Positions 20,872 to 29,702 of a DNA stretch of 64,000 nucleotides are shown here, piece by piece. How positions within the stretch are numbered: position 1 is the first letter of the stretch; each line of letters opens with the position of its first letter. The position numbers and the translations under genes are program-made. The notes beneath the pieces were generated by a model. That model was not told where the DNA came from. It made no database searches and saw nothing but the letters and a program-made list of their open reading frames with translations. The stretch is from Caenispirillum salinarum_A (GTDB lineage Bacteria; Pseudomonadota; Alphaproteobacteria; Rhodospirillales; Rhodospirillaceae), in the NCBI RefSeq assembly GCF_044803115.1, contig NZ_CP085224.1:4712001-4776000 (forward strand), written 5' to 3'.

Positions 20872-22485
20872 TCAACCGTCGGGGAAGGCCGTCTTGCAGT
20901 ACTGGCCGAGGGCTTCCAGACGCCCGCACAGCACCTCGGCCTGCTGGGCGGATGCGACGGGACCGGCATTGAGCCGCCAATAGGTTCCCTTGCCCGGTCC
21001 AAGGTCGACGCGCCCCAGCTGGGCGTCCAGCCCGGACAACACCTCGGGATAGCGCCGGCGCAAGGCTGTCCAACCTTCCCTGGCCTGCTCCGAGTCGCGA
21101 TAGGACGCGAGATGCAGTACCACGCCGCCGGCCGGTGCGGCAGCGGCATCCGCGTCCGTCGAGGCGGCGGCGCGCGGCGGCGTCGCGGCGTCCGTGCCGG
21201 GAGAGACGGGATCCGGCGTCACTGTCGGCTCCTGCCCCATCATGCGGCCACGGGCATCGGGGCCGGCCCGGCGGGCCGCCAGGGCCCCGGCATCGCCTTG
21301 GGGAACCAGCACCCGGTCGGCCGGATCGGCGGGACGTGCCGGCCGCGTGGGCGGCGGCGTCGGCGCGGCAGCCGCCCGGCGGTCTGGCGTGCTGCCGTTG
21401 ATGAGCGTTTCGCGGTCGGCGGACCCGGCGCCGTTGCGCGAGACGGTACGCGCCTGCGCTTCCAGCGCCTTGCGCTCGCGAGCGTATTCGGTAGCGGAGA
21501 TCACGCCGAGGTCGCGCAGCCGCTGGAGCGCGTCCGCCCGCTCGGCCGCGTCCGCCATGGAAAGCGGCGGCGCCGGCGGTGGCGCGGTGTCCACGGGGTC
21601 GGCGGGCAGAATGGCGTCCAGGATGGCCCGCCGCTCCGCCGCATGCTCCTCGGGCGCAAGGGCGCCGGCGGCGAGCGTGCGGCGCAGGGCCTCAAGCCGC
21701 ATCATCACCTGCTCGGCGGTGGGCACGGCCTGGCCCAGCCCCTCGGCCGGGCGGGCGTCGGTGCTGTAGGGCAGCAGCGCGCCGACGTTGGCGGAGCGGC
21801 GCCGGGCGTATTCCGATTCGCCGATCAGGTCCTGCTGAAGCAGCTTCTCCAGCACGCGGAAGCGCTCGGCTGCGTTGAGCAGGGCAATGCCCGACAAGGG
21901 CGGCGCCTGCCGCTCCACCAGGTCGGACGCGGGCGGCGCAAAATCGGGGGCCGAGGCGGCATCCGGCCCGGTCAGCAGACCGGCCGTTGCCGGCGTCCCG
22001 GCGCTGCCGGTGGACGGTGCGGGCGCGGGAACGGCAGGTGCCGGCGGCTCGACGGGCATGAGCGGGGTCGCAGGCCGCACGCCAAGGCTTGCGAGGCGGG
22101 CGCGGGCCAAATCGGCGATGCTGCGATCACCCTGACGGGCACCTGTCCAGCCGCCGCCGATCATGGCCTGCTCGGCTGCAGGCATGGCCGCGAGCCGCTG
22201 ATACAGGGCGCGGGCCTGGTCGGTGGCGTCGGTGTATTCCAGAGCGACGCCCTGCGCGAACAGGGCGCGGGCGTTGTCGGCGTCGCGCTCCAGGGCCTGG
22301 GCGGCGCGGCGGGCAGCCGCCGGATAATCTCCGCGTGCGAGGGCGGCGTAGGCCAGGTCCGTATAATCGGCACGGGGGCCGATCAGGCTGTCGAAGGGCG
22401 ATACGCCGTCCTTCTCGGCACAGGCGGACAGGGTGGCCACCACCGCCAAGGGCACCAGAACTCGTTTCAGACGCGTCACCCGCAT
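20872..22485 (-). CDS. lipoprotein with TPR-like, three SHOCT-like and SPOR domains
   Basis: The 537-residue protein starts with a lipoprotein signal (LSAC, Cys22). A short TPR-like region follows (about residues 40-100, LAYAALARGDYPAAARRAAQ). Three short helical SHOCT-like segments come next: LEKLLQQDLIGESEYARRR, LRRTLAAGALAPEEHAAERR and LQRLRDLGVISATEYARERK. They are separated by Pro/Ala-rich linkers. The last 75 residues form a SPOR domain (VVLHLASYRDSEQAREGW to the end). SPOR domains bind denuded peptidoglycan at division sites, so a role at the cell envelope in the periplasm is likely. It stands alone, divergent from the CYTH-CHAD gene. Confidence 0.85.
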   Translation of the reverse strand: MRVTRLKRVLVPLAVVATLSACAEKDGVSPFDSLIGPRADYTDLAYAALARGDYPAAARRAAQALERDADNARALFAQGVALEYTDATDQARALYQRLAAMPAAEQAMIGGGWTGARQGDRSIADLARARLASLGVRPATPLMPVEPPAPAVPAPAPSTGSAGTPATAGLLTGPDAASAPDFAPPASDLVERQAPPLSGIALLNAAERFRVLEKLLQQDLIGESEYARRRSANVGALLPYSTDARPAEGLGQAVPTAEQVMMRLEALRRTLAAGALAPEEHAAERRAILDAILPADPVDTAPPPAPPLSMADAAERADALQRLRDLGVISATEYARERKALEAQARTVSRNGAGSADRETLINGSTPDRRAAAAPTPPPTRPARPADPADRVLVPQGDAGALAARRAGPDARGRMMGQEPTVTPDPVSPGTDAATPPRAAASTDADAAAAPAGGVVLHLASYRDSEQAREGWTALRRRYPEVLSGLDAQLGRVDLGPGKGTYWRLNAGPVASAQQAEVLCGRLEALGQYCKTAFPDG

Positions 22486-22764
22486 ATCCCCCGCGTGCCG
22501 AGTCGCGGGCGGGCCGCCGCGCGACGACGATCCTTCGGACCGGGGCGCCCGGTGCCACCCCCATCGAAAGTCGTGGATACCCTACCCACGCCCTTCTTTC
22601 GATGCAAGCGCCCCACCATTCCGAAAATTTCGATGAACCGCGGCAACTTCGGGTTACACTGCCGCTCGCTCTCGGGGAGCCTGCGGCGGGGACGGCTCGT
22701 TCGAACGGGGTAGGACCAGCCACGCCGCGACGGGACCACAGCGTCAAGGAGGCAATACCTGCCA

Positions 22765-24378
22765 ATGGTCGACGACAACACCGAGATCGAACTGAAGCTT
22801 GAAGTGGCCGAACCCGACTTGGAGCGGCTGCGGCGGCACCCGCTTCTCAAGGAAACCAAGAAGGGCCGAGCCACCAGCAAGACACTCAAGTCCGTCTATT
22901 TCGACACCCCGGACTTCCTGCTGTTCGATGGCGGCGCGTCACTGCGGGTGCGGCACTCGGGCAAGCGCCGCATACAGAACGTCAAGGCCCGCGGCGGCAA
23001 CGGCGGCGCCGGCCTGTTCTCCCGCAAGGAATGGGAGCGCGACATCGACGGCGACGCGCCCGATACCGATGCCATCATGGAGACGGGCCTGGCCGACGTG
23101 TTCTCGCGCCCCGGCGTGCTGGACGAGTTGAAGCCGCTGTTCACCACCGACTTCCGGCGCACCGAGTACACGCTGGGCAACGGCACCTGGGAAGTGGCGC
23201 TGACGCTGGACAAGGGCGCGGTGGTCACCGACACGGGCTCCATGCCGCTGTGCGAGGTCGAGCTTGAACTGATGCGCGGCGACGCGGCGCACCTGTTCGA
23301 GATCGCCCGCACGCTGCACGAGGCCGCGCCCATGCGGCTCAGCACCCGGTCCAAGTCCGAGCGCGGCTATGCCCTGGTGGGCGGGCTGGACCGCGTCCCC
23401 GTGAAGGCGCCGGAGGCTCCGGTCACCGCGGACATGTCGGTTGCCGAGGCGATCCAGACCATCTGCCGCTCGTGCCAGCGCCACCTGCTGCAGAACGAGG
23501 CGCCCCTGCGCGAGCTGCGCGATGCGGAAGCCCTTCACCAGATGCGCGTCGCCCTGCGGCGCCTGCGCAGCGCCCTGTCGGTGTTCAAGGACGTGGTCGG
23601 CGGCCCGGAAACAGAGGACCTGAAGGTCGGGCTGAAATGGCTGACCGGCGAGTTGGGTCCGGCGCGCGACACCGACGTCTTCATCGACGAAATTCTCGGC
23701 CCCGTCCGCTCGGCCCATCCGGACGAGGACGGGCTGGAGGCGCTGGTCGGGCGGTTCCAGCGCCGCAACAAGGACCATTACCGCAAGGCGCTGGCGGCCC
23801 TGGACGACCGCCGCTACACCGAACTCATGCTCCAGATCGGCGCCTGGATCGAGGGCGGCGCCTGGCTGCGGCCCGACGACCAGTCCGCGGCGGACCTGCT
23901 CGCCGCGCCCTGCGGCGGCTACGCGGCCAAGGTTCTCCAGGCGCGGCACAAGAAGGTGCGCAAGCGCGGCAAGCGGTTCAACGAGTTGGACGCCCCCCAG
24001 CGCCACCGCCTGCGGGTGCAGATCAAGAAGCTGCGCTATGCGTCGGAGTTCTTCGGCGACGTATGGGACGGCGAGAAGAAGGTGAAGGCCTACGTCAAGG
24101 CACTGAAGGCCCTGCAAGGCGACCTGGGCGACCTGAACGACATCGCCGTCGCCCACGACCTGCTGCACGAGATCGTCGGCAAGGATGGCGCCGAAGCTCG
24201 CGAGGTGTGGGCGGCGGGCCTGACCGCTGGCTGGCACGGCGCACGCCAGGCCGCCCTCATGGACTCCGCCCGGTCGGCGTGGAAGTCCTTCGCGGGCACC
24301 GACGTCTTCTGGCCTAAGCCCAAAAAGGCGGCCGCGAAAGCGGAAAAAGCGGCCCGTCAGGCGGCACGGGGACGATAG
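22765..24378 (+). CDS. CYTH and CHAD domain protein (inorganic triphosphatase-like)
   Basis: The N-terminal CYTH domain (about residues 5-205) has the ExExK signature (E7, E9, K11) plus later basic and acidic residues (SLRVRHSG, CEVELELMRG) that line the triphosphate tunnel and bind metal. The C-terminal CHAD domain (about 222-520) is helical with conserved histidines and basic patches (LHQMRVALRRLRSALSVFKD, HRLRVQIKKLRYASEFFG) thought to bind polyphosphate. The pair suggests triphosphate hydrolysis at polyphosphate granules. A Lys/Ala-rich tail ends the protein. AAGGAGG lies 12 nt before the ATG. It is divergent from the SPOR lipoprotein, with a 279-bp gap. Confidence 0.92.
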   Translation: MVDDNTEIELKLEVAEPDLERLRRHPLLKETKKGRATSKTLKSVYFDTPDFLLFDGGASLRVRHSGKRRIQNVKARGGNGGAGLFSRKEWERDIDGDAPDTDAIMETGLADVFSRPGVLDELKPLFTTDFRRTEYTLGNGTWEVALTLDKGAVVTDTGSMPLCEVELELMRGDAAHLFEIARTLHEAAPMRLSTRSKSERGYALVGGLDRVPVKAPEAPVTADMSVAEAIQTICRSCQRHLLQNEAPLRELRDAEALHQMRVALRRLRSALSVFKDVVGGPETEDLKVGLKWLTGELGPARDTDVFIDEILGPVRSAHPDEDGLEALVGRFQRRNKDHYRKALAALDDRRYTELMLQIGAWIEGGAWLRPDDQSAADLLAAPCGGYAAKVLQARHKKVRKRGKRFNELDAPQRHRLRVQIKKLRYASEFFGDVWDGEKKVKAYVKALKALQGDLGDLNDIAVAHDLLHEIVGKDGAEAREVWAAGLTAGWHGARQAALMDSARSAWKSFAGTDVFWPKPKKAAAKAEKAARQAARGR

Positions 24379-24430
24379 AGCCCGCCGCTTTCCCGCGGCC
24401 CGCCGCCCGCCGCCCGCCGCCGGCACGGGA

Positions 24431-24661
24431 TCAGGCGCCGGCCGGACTGTCGTCGTCGCGATCGTCGGCGGCGCCCGTCCCGGCCCGGTCCGCCAGTCGC
24501 TTGCCGGTGAGGTCGCGGTCGGCTCGGGCACGCTCGGCGTCGGTGGCGCGGCGCTCGGCCTTGGTGCGGCCGTGCTTGCGACGGTTGTCGGCGGCCTGCT
24601 GCTCCTTCTCCACCCGGGCACGTTGCTTGCGGGCCTGGCGGAGGTTGATGATCTCGGCCAT
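24431..24661 (-). CDS. DUF4169 family protein
   Basis: This 76-residue, very basic protein begins MAEIINLRQARKQRARVEKE and continues HGRTKAERRATDAERARAD, the pattern of the alphaproteobacterial DUF4169 family, whose function is unknown. The start at MAEI is chosen because family members begin there; the frame is open to 24733. It converges on the CYTH-CHAD gene; between them lies only a GC-rich CCGCCCG-type tract. Confidence 0.8.
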   Translation of the reverse strand: MAEIINLRQARKQRARVEKEQQAADNRRKHGRTKAERRATDAERARADRDLTGKRLADRAGTGAADDRDDDSPAGA

Positions 24662-24853
24662 GCAGAATACGTCCTTTCCGTCTGCCGGCATGAAGCCGCG
24701 CGGCGGCTTTCGGTGTTCATCACGATGTGGCACGACGGCTGCGACGGCTCAAGTCTTCCGGCCTTCGTCCTGCCCTGATCTTTTCACGATGTTGCCCCTG
24801 GGCGGCCCAGAACCGTTCGCAGTATGGTACCGCCCCCGTCCCTGCCGCGCCCA

Positions 24854-25963
24854 ATGAAGGAGCCTCCTTTGCGCGCCACAGTCATCGCTCTGTTCGCGCT
24901 CGCCCTGCCTGCGCTGGCCGCCGTGCCTGCGGCAGCCCAGGAGCAGCCCTCGCCGCCGCGCCCCGGCGTCAAGCCGGACCCGCTGGCGCCGGGCGAGCCG
25001 GCCATTCCCGGCGGCATCAATACCGAGGTGCGGCCGCGCGTGGTCAAGGACAACAAGGGCATCGTGACCTTCCAGTTGGAGAACGACCTGTTCACCGGCA
25101 CCGACCGGCATTACACCAACGGCGTGCGCCTGTCGTATCTGTCGGCAGAGAACGCGGTGCCGGACTGGGTGGAGAACGCCGCGCGGCCCCTGCCCTTCTT
25201 CGCCGACGAGGGCAACCTGCGCGTCTCGTACGCGCTGGGCCAGACCATGTTCACGCCCGAGGACATCACCATCGCCGCCCCCCAGCCTGACGAACGGCCG
25301 TGGGCCGGGTTCACCTGGGGCGCCATCGGGTTGACGAACGATGCCGGCTCGCGGCTGGACAATCTGGAGCTGATCCTGGGCATTGTCGGGCCGGCATCGC
25401 AGGCGGACGACACGCAAAAGCTTGTCCACGACATCATCAAAACCACCGACCCCGAGGGCTGGGACAACCAGTTGCACAACGAGCCCGTCGTGAACCTGTC
25501 CTACAAACGGACCTGGCGCGGCTGGGTGGAGTCTCAGGCCCTGGGGCTGGAGGTGGACGCCGCGCCTTATGTGGGCGGCGCGCTGGGCAACGCCTTCACC
25601 CACGGCAACGTCGGACTGACGGTTCGTTTCGGCGACGACCTGCCGGCGGACTACGGGCCGCCGCGCATCCGGCCCACGCTGCCCGGCTCGGACTTTTTCG
25701 TGCCGCAACAGGATTTCGGCTGGTACGTTTTCGCCGGCATGGAAGGGCGTCTGGTGGCGCGCAACATCTTCCTGGACGGCAACACCTTCCGCGACAGCCC
25801 CAGCGTGGAGAAGAACCTGCTTGTCGGCGAACTTCAGGCGGGGGTCGCTGTCACCATCGGCGAGGTCCGCCTGGCGTACACCCATGTGGTCCGCTCCCGC
25901 GAATACGAGGGTCAGGACGACCTTGACCGCTTCGGGGCGCTCAGCCTCTCCCTGCGCTTCTAG
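24854..25963 (+). CDS. outer-membrane lipid A deacylase, LpxR (DUF2219) family
   Basis: The mature protein should be an outer-membrane beta-barrel that removes the 3'-acyloxyacyl group of lipid A. Family motifs are FQLENDLFTGTDRHYTNG (about residues 73-90, with the N-D and T-N active-site residues) and GWDNQLHNE (H208, E210). The protein ends in LSLSLRF, a typical barrel terminus with final Phe. A signal peptide (VIALFALALPALAAVPAAAQ) is clear. AAGGAG at 24857-24862 lies 6 nt before an in-frame TTG at 24869, which gives a better signal peptide start than the ATG at 24854 and may be the true start. It stands alone. Confidence 0.85.
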   Translation: MKEPPLRATVIALFALALPALAAVPAAAQEQPSPPRPGVKPDPLAPGEPAIPGGINTEVRPRVVKDNKGIVTFQLENDLFTGTDRHYTNGVRLSYLSAENAVPDWVENAARPLPFFADEGNLRVSYALGQTMFTPEDITIAAPQPDERPWAGFTWGAIGLTNDAGSRLDNLELILGIVGPASQADDTQKLVHDIIKTTDPEGWDNQLHNEPVVNLSYKRTWRGWVESQALGLEVDAAPYVGGALGNAFTHGNVGLTVRFGDDLPADYGPPRIRPTLPGSDFFVPQQDFGWYVFAGMEGRLVARNIFLDGNTFRDSPSVEKNLLVGELQAGVAVTIGEVRLAYTHVVRSREYEGQDDLDRFGALSLSLRF

Positions 25964-26458
25964 TCCAGGATGTTTCGGAAAATTTACTCGCGCACCTTGT
26001 TCCGGCTGGCAATCATACCAGCCGGCCGGTATAATGGCGCGCCAGCATCGAGAGGGGCGTAATCGCTTGGATCAGGCTGGGTGCCAAGGGGAGTGGCAGG
26101 AGGGTCCGCTTTTTCTCCCTTGCCAACCGGAGCCTCTTCCTCCAGTTTCGAAGTTGTCGAAACGGCACGGTTCTTCAACAGTTTGGCGACATTTTCCCGG
26201 GCCCCTGCACCGCGCCATGAGCCGATGCAGCCGCACGGAAGACGAGAGTGCGGCCGGCACGAAAACGAGGGCACCCCCCTTTCCCCAATGCCCTCTCGCC
26301 GGTCGTCGGGCCGCCGGGATCCCCAACCCGGCGGCCCTCCCCCATCCCGCCAGAACGGCTCCTGCGGGCCGGCCGCATGTGCGCCGGGCCTCGACGGCGA
26401 CTCCGCGATCCCGTAAGAAGGTGATCGTGTTCCACAACTCGCCGGAGCCGGATCGACC
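25964..26458. other. 495 bp without a convincing gene
   Basis: Open frames on both strands here are low-complexity translations of GC-rich DNA without ribosome sites. The only clear structure is the dyad and TATAAT box at 26002-26035. Confidence 0.5.
26002..26035 (+). promoter_or_regulatory. 8-bp dyad beside a consensus -10 box
   Basis: CCGGCTGG (26002-26009) and CCAGCCGG (26018-26025) form a perfect inverted repeat with an 8-bp spacer, ending 4 bp before TATAAT (26030-26035). CTGGCA at 26006-26011 could be a weak -35 with an 18-bp spacer. The layout is that of a repressor operator inside a promoter. The next rightward gene starts 420 bp away, so an unseen RNA or a long leader is possible. 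Confidence 0.35.
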
Positions 26459-27115
26459 ATGCCTTGCCTTCCGCGCCCCCTTCTGGTTGCCGCCGCCCTG
26501 GCGCTGACGCTTGGCCTGGCATCCTGCGGTGGCGGCCGGTCGGCCGCGCCCCCGCCCCCGGATGCCGTGTCGGGCCTGCCGACCGAGGGGCCGGCCTGCG
26601 TGGTGAACCTTGTCGCCGCCAACGTCGCCTTTGACCGCGTCACCGACTTCCGCAACCAGCGCGGCTGCGGCATCACCACGGCCGTCTCGCTCTACGAGGG
26701 GGCGGCAGTGCCGCTGAACCGGCCGGTGCAGGTGAGCTGCGGCTTGGCGGCGGCGGTGCTGGCGTGGGAGACGCAGGTGTTGCACCCGCTGGCGCAGCGC
26801 GTCGTCGGCCAGCCGCTGGTGACGGTTCACCACGTCGGCGGCTACGTCTGCCGCGGCCGGACCTCCGACCGCTCGCGCCTGTCGGAACACGCCCATGGCC
26901 GCGCCATCGACGTCATCGCCTTCGAGTTCGCCGACGGCCGCATCGCGCGCGTTGCCGAGCACTGGAACGACAGCGGGCCGCTGGGCCGCTTTCTGCGCGA
27001 GGCAAGCCGCGGGGCCTGCGGCGTCTTTCAGGTGGTGCTGAGCCCCAACGCCGACGCCGCCCATCGCGACCACCTGCACCTGGACGTCGGCCCCTGGAAG
27101 CTCTGCCAGGGATGA
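26459..27115 (+). CDS. extensin-like family lipoprotein
   Basis: The 218-residue protein has a lipoprotein signal (LASC, Cys23) and an extensin-like C-terminal domain (about residues 45-218). Histidine and acidic residues in SEHAHGRAIDVIAFEF and HRDHLHLDVG match the metal-binding pattern shared with M15-type D-Ala-D-Ala peptidases. Cysteines in CVVNL, GCGIT, SCGLA, VCRGR, ACGVF and LCQG could form disulfides in the periplasm. A role in peptidoglycan trimming is likely from the fold, but the family's substrate is not settled. It stands alone and is followed by a terminator. Confidence 0.85.
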   Translation: MPCLPRPLLVAAALALTLGLASCGGGRSAAPPPPDAVSGLPTEGPACVVNLVAANVAFDRVTDFRNQRGCGITTAVSLYEGAAVPLNRPVQVSCGLAAAVLAWETQVLHPLAQRVVGQPLVTVHHVGGYVCRGRTSDRSRLSEHAHGRAIDVIAFEFADGRIARVAEHWNDSGPLGRFLREASRGACGVFQVVLSPNADAAHRDHLHLDVGPWKLCQG

Positions 27116-27128
27116 CCAGAAGAAAAGA

Positions 27129-27157
27129 CCCGCACCAAGCCGGCGCGGGCCTTGTTT
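27129..27157. terminator. terminator between convergent genes
   Basis: CCCGC (27129-27133) pairs with GCGGG (27145-27149), followed by CCTTGTTTT on the plus strand; AAAAGA precedes it, giving T residues on the minus side. It lies between the extensin-like gene and the end of metI and may serve both. Confidence 0.6.
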
Positions 27158-27192
27158 TCGCCTGATCATGGATCAGCGGTTCGGCGCCGCCC

Positions 27193-27867
27193 TCAGCCCC
27201 GGTCGCGCGAGAGGTTGCGCTTGTTCATCCGCCGCGCCAGCACGTCACCCGCTGTCTGCACCGCCTGAACCATGACGATCAGCACCACCACGACGGCGAT
27301 CATCACCTCGGGCTGGAAGCGCTGGTAGCCGTAGCGGATGCCCAGGTCGCCCAGGCCGCCGCCGCCGACCGCGCCCGCCATGGCGGAATAGCCGATCAGG
27401 CTGACCAGCGTGATGGTCAGGCCCGCCACAATGCCCGGCCAGGCCTCGGGCAGCAGCACCTTGCGGATGATCTGCATGGGGCTGGCACCCATGGACTGGG
27501 CGGCCTCGATCAGGCCGGCATCCACCTCGCGCAGGGCGGTTTCCACCAGCCGCGCGGCGAAGGGAATGGCGGCCAGGCTCAGCGGCACGATGGCCGCCGC
27601 CGTGCCGATGGAGGTGCCGACGATCATGCGGGTCAGCGGGATGATCGCCACCATCAGAATGATGAAGGGCGTGGAGCGCGCCGCGTTGACGATAGCGCCC
27701 AGCACCCGGTTCACCACCAGGTTCTGCACCACATGGCCGCGATCGGTCACCACCAGGATCACCCCCAGCGGAATGCCGAACACGGCGGCCAGCGCGCCCG
27801 AGACGCCGACCATGACGGCGGTTTCCTTCAGCGCCTCAAGCAGCAGCGCGATGATCTGCGGTGACAT
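27193..27867 (-). CDS. metI: methionine ABC transporter permease MetI
   Basis: The 224-residue inner-membrane protein has five or so hydrophobic segments and the permease motif EAAQSMGASPMQIIRKVLLP (EAA loop, contacts the ATPase). GYSAMAGAVGGGGLGDLGIR and YGYQRFQPEVM are diagnostic of MetI. It forms the channel for D/L-methionine import with MetN. Its start lies inside the end of metN (32-bp overlap). The substrate-binding protein MetQ is not in the window. Confidence 0.95.
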   Translation of the reverse strand: MSPQIIALLLEALKETAVMVGVSGALAAVFGIPLGVILVVTDRGHVVQNLVVNRVLGAIVNAARSTPFIILMVAIIPLTRMIVGTSIGTAAAIVPLSLAAIPFAARLVETALREVDAGLIEAAQSMGASPMQIIRKVLLPEAWPGIVAGLTITLVSLIGYSAMAGAVGGGGLGDLGIRYGYQRFQPEVMIAVVVVLIVMVQAVQTAGDVLARRMNKRNLSRDRG

Positions 27868-28987
27868 GACCGATGATCTCTCCTTTCAGGCCGATGGCGT
27901 GCAGGTACTCAAGCGCGTCCGCCATGGCGGCGGCGCCGTTGAGCACCTCGACGGTGAGCACGCCGAAGGGCTTGCCCTGGATGTAGTCGATGGAGCCGTG
28001 CAGGATGTTCGCCAGCAGGCCCTCGGCCATCAACTCGCCCAGGATGGGGCGGTTGGCGGCCGGGCCGGTGAAGGTGATGCGCAACAGCGGGTTGGCGCCT
28101 TCCGCTACCGGCACGCCGTCCTCGTCCAGGGCCGGCGCCTCCACCAGGCGGGCGGCGACGGGGGCCGGCAGGTCGTGGTTGAGCAGGTCGCCGACGAAGC
28201 TTTGCGCGACCGCGCTGGCCGGCGCGGTGAAAACGTCGAAGACGCTGCCCTCCTCCACCACCCGGCCCTGGTCCAGCACCACCACGCGGTCGGCGATCTC
28301 CTTCACCACGGCCATCTCGTGCGTGATGAGCACGATGGTCAGGCCGAGGCGGGCGTTGATGTCCTTGAGCAGCGCCAGGATGGATTTGGTGGTCTCGGGG
28401 TCGAGGGCGCTGGTCGCCTCGTCGCACAGCAGCACCGCCGGGTCGTTGGCCAGCGCGCGGGCAATGCCGACGCGCTGCTTCTGGCCGCCCGAAAGCTGCG
28501 CCGGGTACTGTCCCGCCTTGTCGCCCAGGCCGACCATCTCCAGCAGCGGCCCGACCGTTTCGCGGATGTGCGAAGGGTCGCGGCCGGCGATTTCCAGCGG
28601 CAGGGCCACGTTGTCGTAGACCGTCCGCGCGCTCAGCAGGTTGAAGTGCTGGAACACCATGCCGATCTGATGCCGCGCGCCCCGCAGGGCCTTTTCCGAC
28701 AGCGCCGTCATGTCCTGCCCGGCGACCACCACGCGGCCGGCCGTCGGGCGCTCCAGCATGTTCATGCAGCGCACCAGCGTGGACTTTCCGGCACCGGATC
28801 GGCCGATGATCCCGAAGATCTCTCCCCGGCGCACCGACAGCGAAATATCGTCCAGCACGGTGGCCGGACCGGATCGGGCGCGGAAGGTCTTGCGGATACC
28901 CTCCAGGCGGATGACCGGCTCGTCCCTCGTGCCCGTGCCCGTGCCCGTGCCCGCCTGCGGGTCCGTGTCCTGTCGCGGATGGCTCAC
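27836..28987 (-). CDS. metN: methionine ABC transporter ATP-binding protein MetN
   Basis: The protein has Walker A GRSGAGKST, signature LSGGQKQRVGIARAL, Walker B VLLCDEATSALD and H-loop LITHEMAVV. The C-terminal NIL domain (about the last 90 residues, LLRITFTGPAANRPILGELM) binds methionine and inhibits transport when the cell is replete. The GTG start at 28987 is chosen because GGGAGGA lies 7 nt upstream; the frame is open to 29155. The N-terminus carries a repetitive GTGTGTGT stretch from a hexamer repeat in the DNA. It is 383 residues, about 40 more than usual. Confidence 0.93.
   Translation of the reverse strand: MSHPRQDTDPQAGTGTGTGTRDEPVIRLEGIRKTFRARSGPATVLDDISLSVRRGEIFGIIGRSGAGKSTLVRCMNMLERPTAGRVVVAGQDMTALSEKALRGARHQIGMVFQHFNLLSARTVYDNVALPLEIAGRDPSHIRETVGPLLEMVGLGDKAGQYPAQLSGGQKQRVGIARALANDPAVLLCDEATSALDPETTKSILALLKDINARLGLTIVLITHEMAVVKEIADRVVVLDQGRVVEEGSVFDVFTAPASAVAQSFVGDLLNHDLPAPVAARLVEAPALDEDGVPVAEGANPLLRITFTGPAANRPILGELMAEGLLANILHGSIDYIQGKPFGVLTVEVLNGAAAMADALEYLHAIGLKGEIIGHVTADHRAAA
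28928..28951. repeat. four tandem CGTGCC hexamers inside metN
   Basis: CGTGCC is repeated four times exactly (28928-28951). On the coding strand it encodes alternating Gly-Thr near the N-terminus of MetN. Changes in copy number would keep the frame and alter only a linker. Confidence 0.8.
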
Positions 28988-29070
28988 GGAACTGTCCTCC
29001 CTGCACGGCGCAAGGCCCTGAACCTGGATACGCCGAGAAACTACACGCATTGCATCGAGAATTAGCCCCC

Positions 29071-29094
29071 AACAACAGTCAAAGCCGTGTTGTT
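29071..29094. promoter_or_regulatory. AACAACA-N10-TGTTGTT dyad upstream of metN
   Basis: AACAACA (29071-29077) and TGTTGTT (29088-29094) form a perfect inverted repeat with a 10-bp spacer, 84 bp upstream of the metN start and 144 bp before the next rightward gene. A 24-bp dyad is the right size for a dimeric repressor. I cannot assign the regulator. Confidence 0.35.
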
Positions 29095-29237
29095 TGGTAG
29101 CCAAGGCGGCACCATAGCCGAGCCGCCGCCGCGGGGCAAGATGACCCCTGTGCATGGCCGATCCGCGCCGGCGATGATCCGGAACATCGGGCGGGGCGTT
29201 GAAAGATCAATGCAACGCCGACAGGAGGACACAGCCC

Positions 29238-29594
29238 ATGCCGGCCCAGATCATCGACCTGACGTCCGTGCGGCTTGTCCGCGACCTTGACGCCATGAAC
29301 GTCCGCGCGCGCCACCTGAGCATCCTGGCCGACCGCCAGCGCGCAGCCTGCGAGCGCGCCGCTCTGGGCCTGGCGGAGTTGCGCTCGGGCCTGCACCGCT
29401 TCTCCGACCGCCTGGACCATCACCGCCGCCGCTGCGAGGCTTCCGCCGCCGACCTGCGCCGCGCCGCCGCCGCGCTGGAGAGCGACGACATCGACCGCAT
29501 GATCGAGGCGCGCGACACCCTCGCCGACCGCATGGGTCCGCGCGGTCATCAGGCCTGCCGCCAATGGCCGGCGGTCCCGCGCCACCGTCGCTGA
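29238..29594 (+). CDS. small helical protein of unknown function
   Basis: This 118-residue protein is mostly predicted helix, with many Ala, Arg, Leu and Glu residues in heptad-like patterns (ILADRQRAACERAALGLAEL, FSDRLDHHRRRCEASAADLR), so a coiled coil is likely. It has no signal peptide. AGGAGGA lies 8-9 nt before the ATG at 29238. Divergent from metN and 108 bp before the asparaginase gene, it could share control with either. Function unknown. Confidence 0.6.
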   Translation: MPAQIIDLTSVRLVRDLDAMNVRARHLSILADRQRAACERAALGLAELRSGLHRFSDRLDHHRRRCEASAADLRRAAAALESDDIDRMIEARDTLADRMGPRGHQACRQWPAVPRHRR

Positions 29595-29702
29595 GGCCGT
29601 CGGAACGGCCCTTTCCCACCGCCGCCCCCCCTGTTACGGTCCCGCCCTTCCGCCGGCGCTCCGGCGGCACCAAGACCAAGAGAAACGTCAGGACCTTCCC
29701 CG

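Noticed and set aside
28988..29237. SAM riboswitch upstream of metN
   Set aside because: I looked for SAM-II-like conserved blocks and found none that I could support; only a dyad is present.
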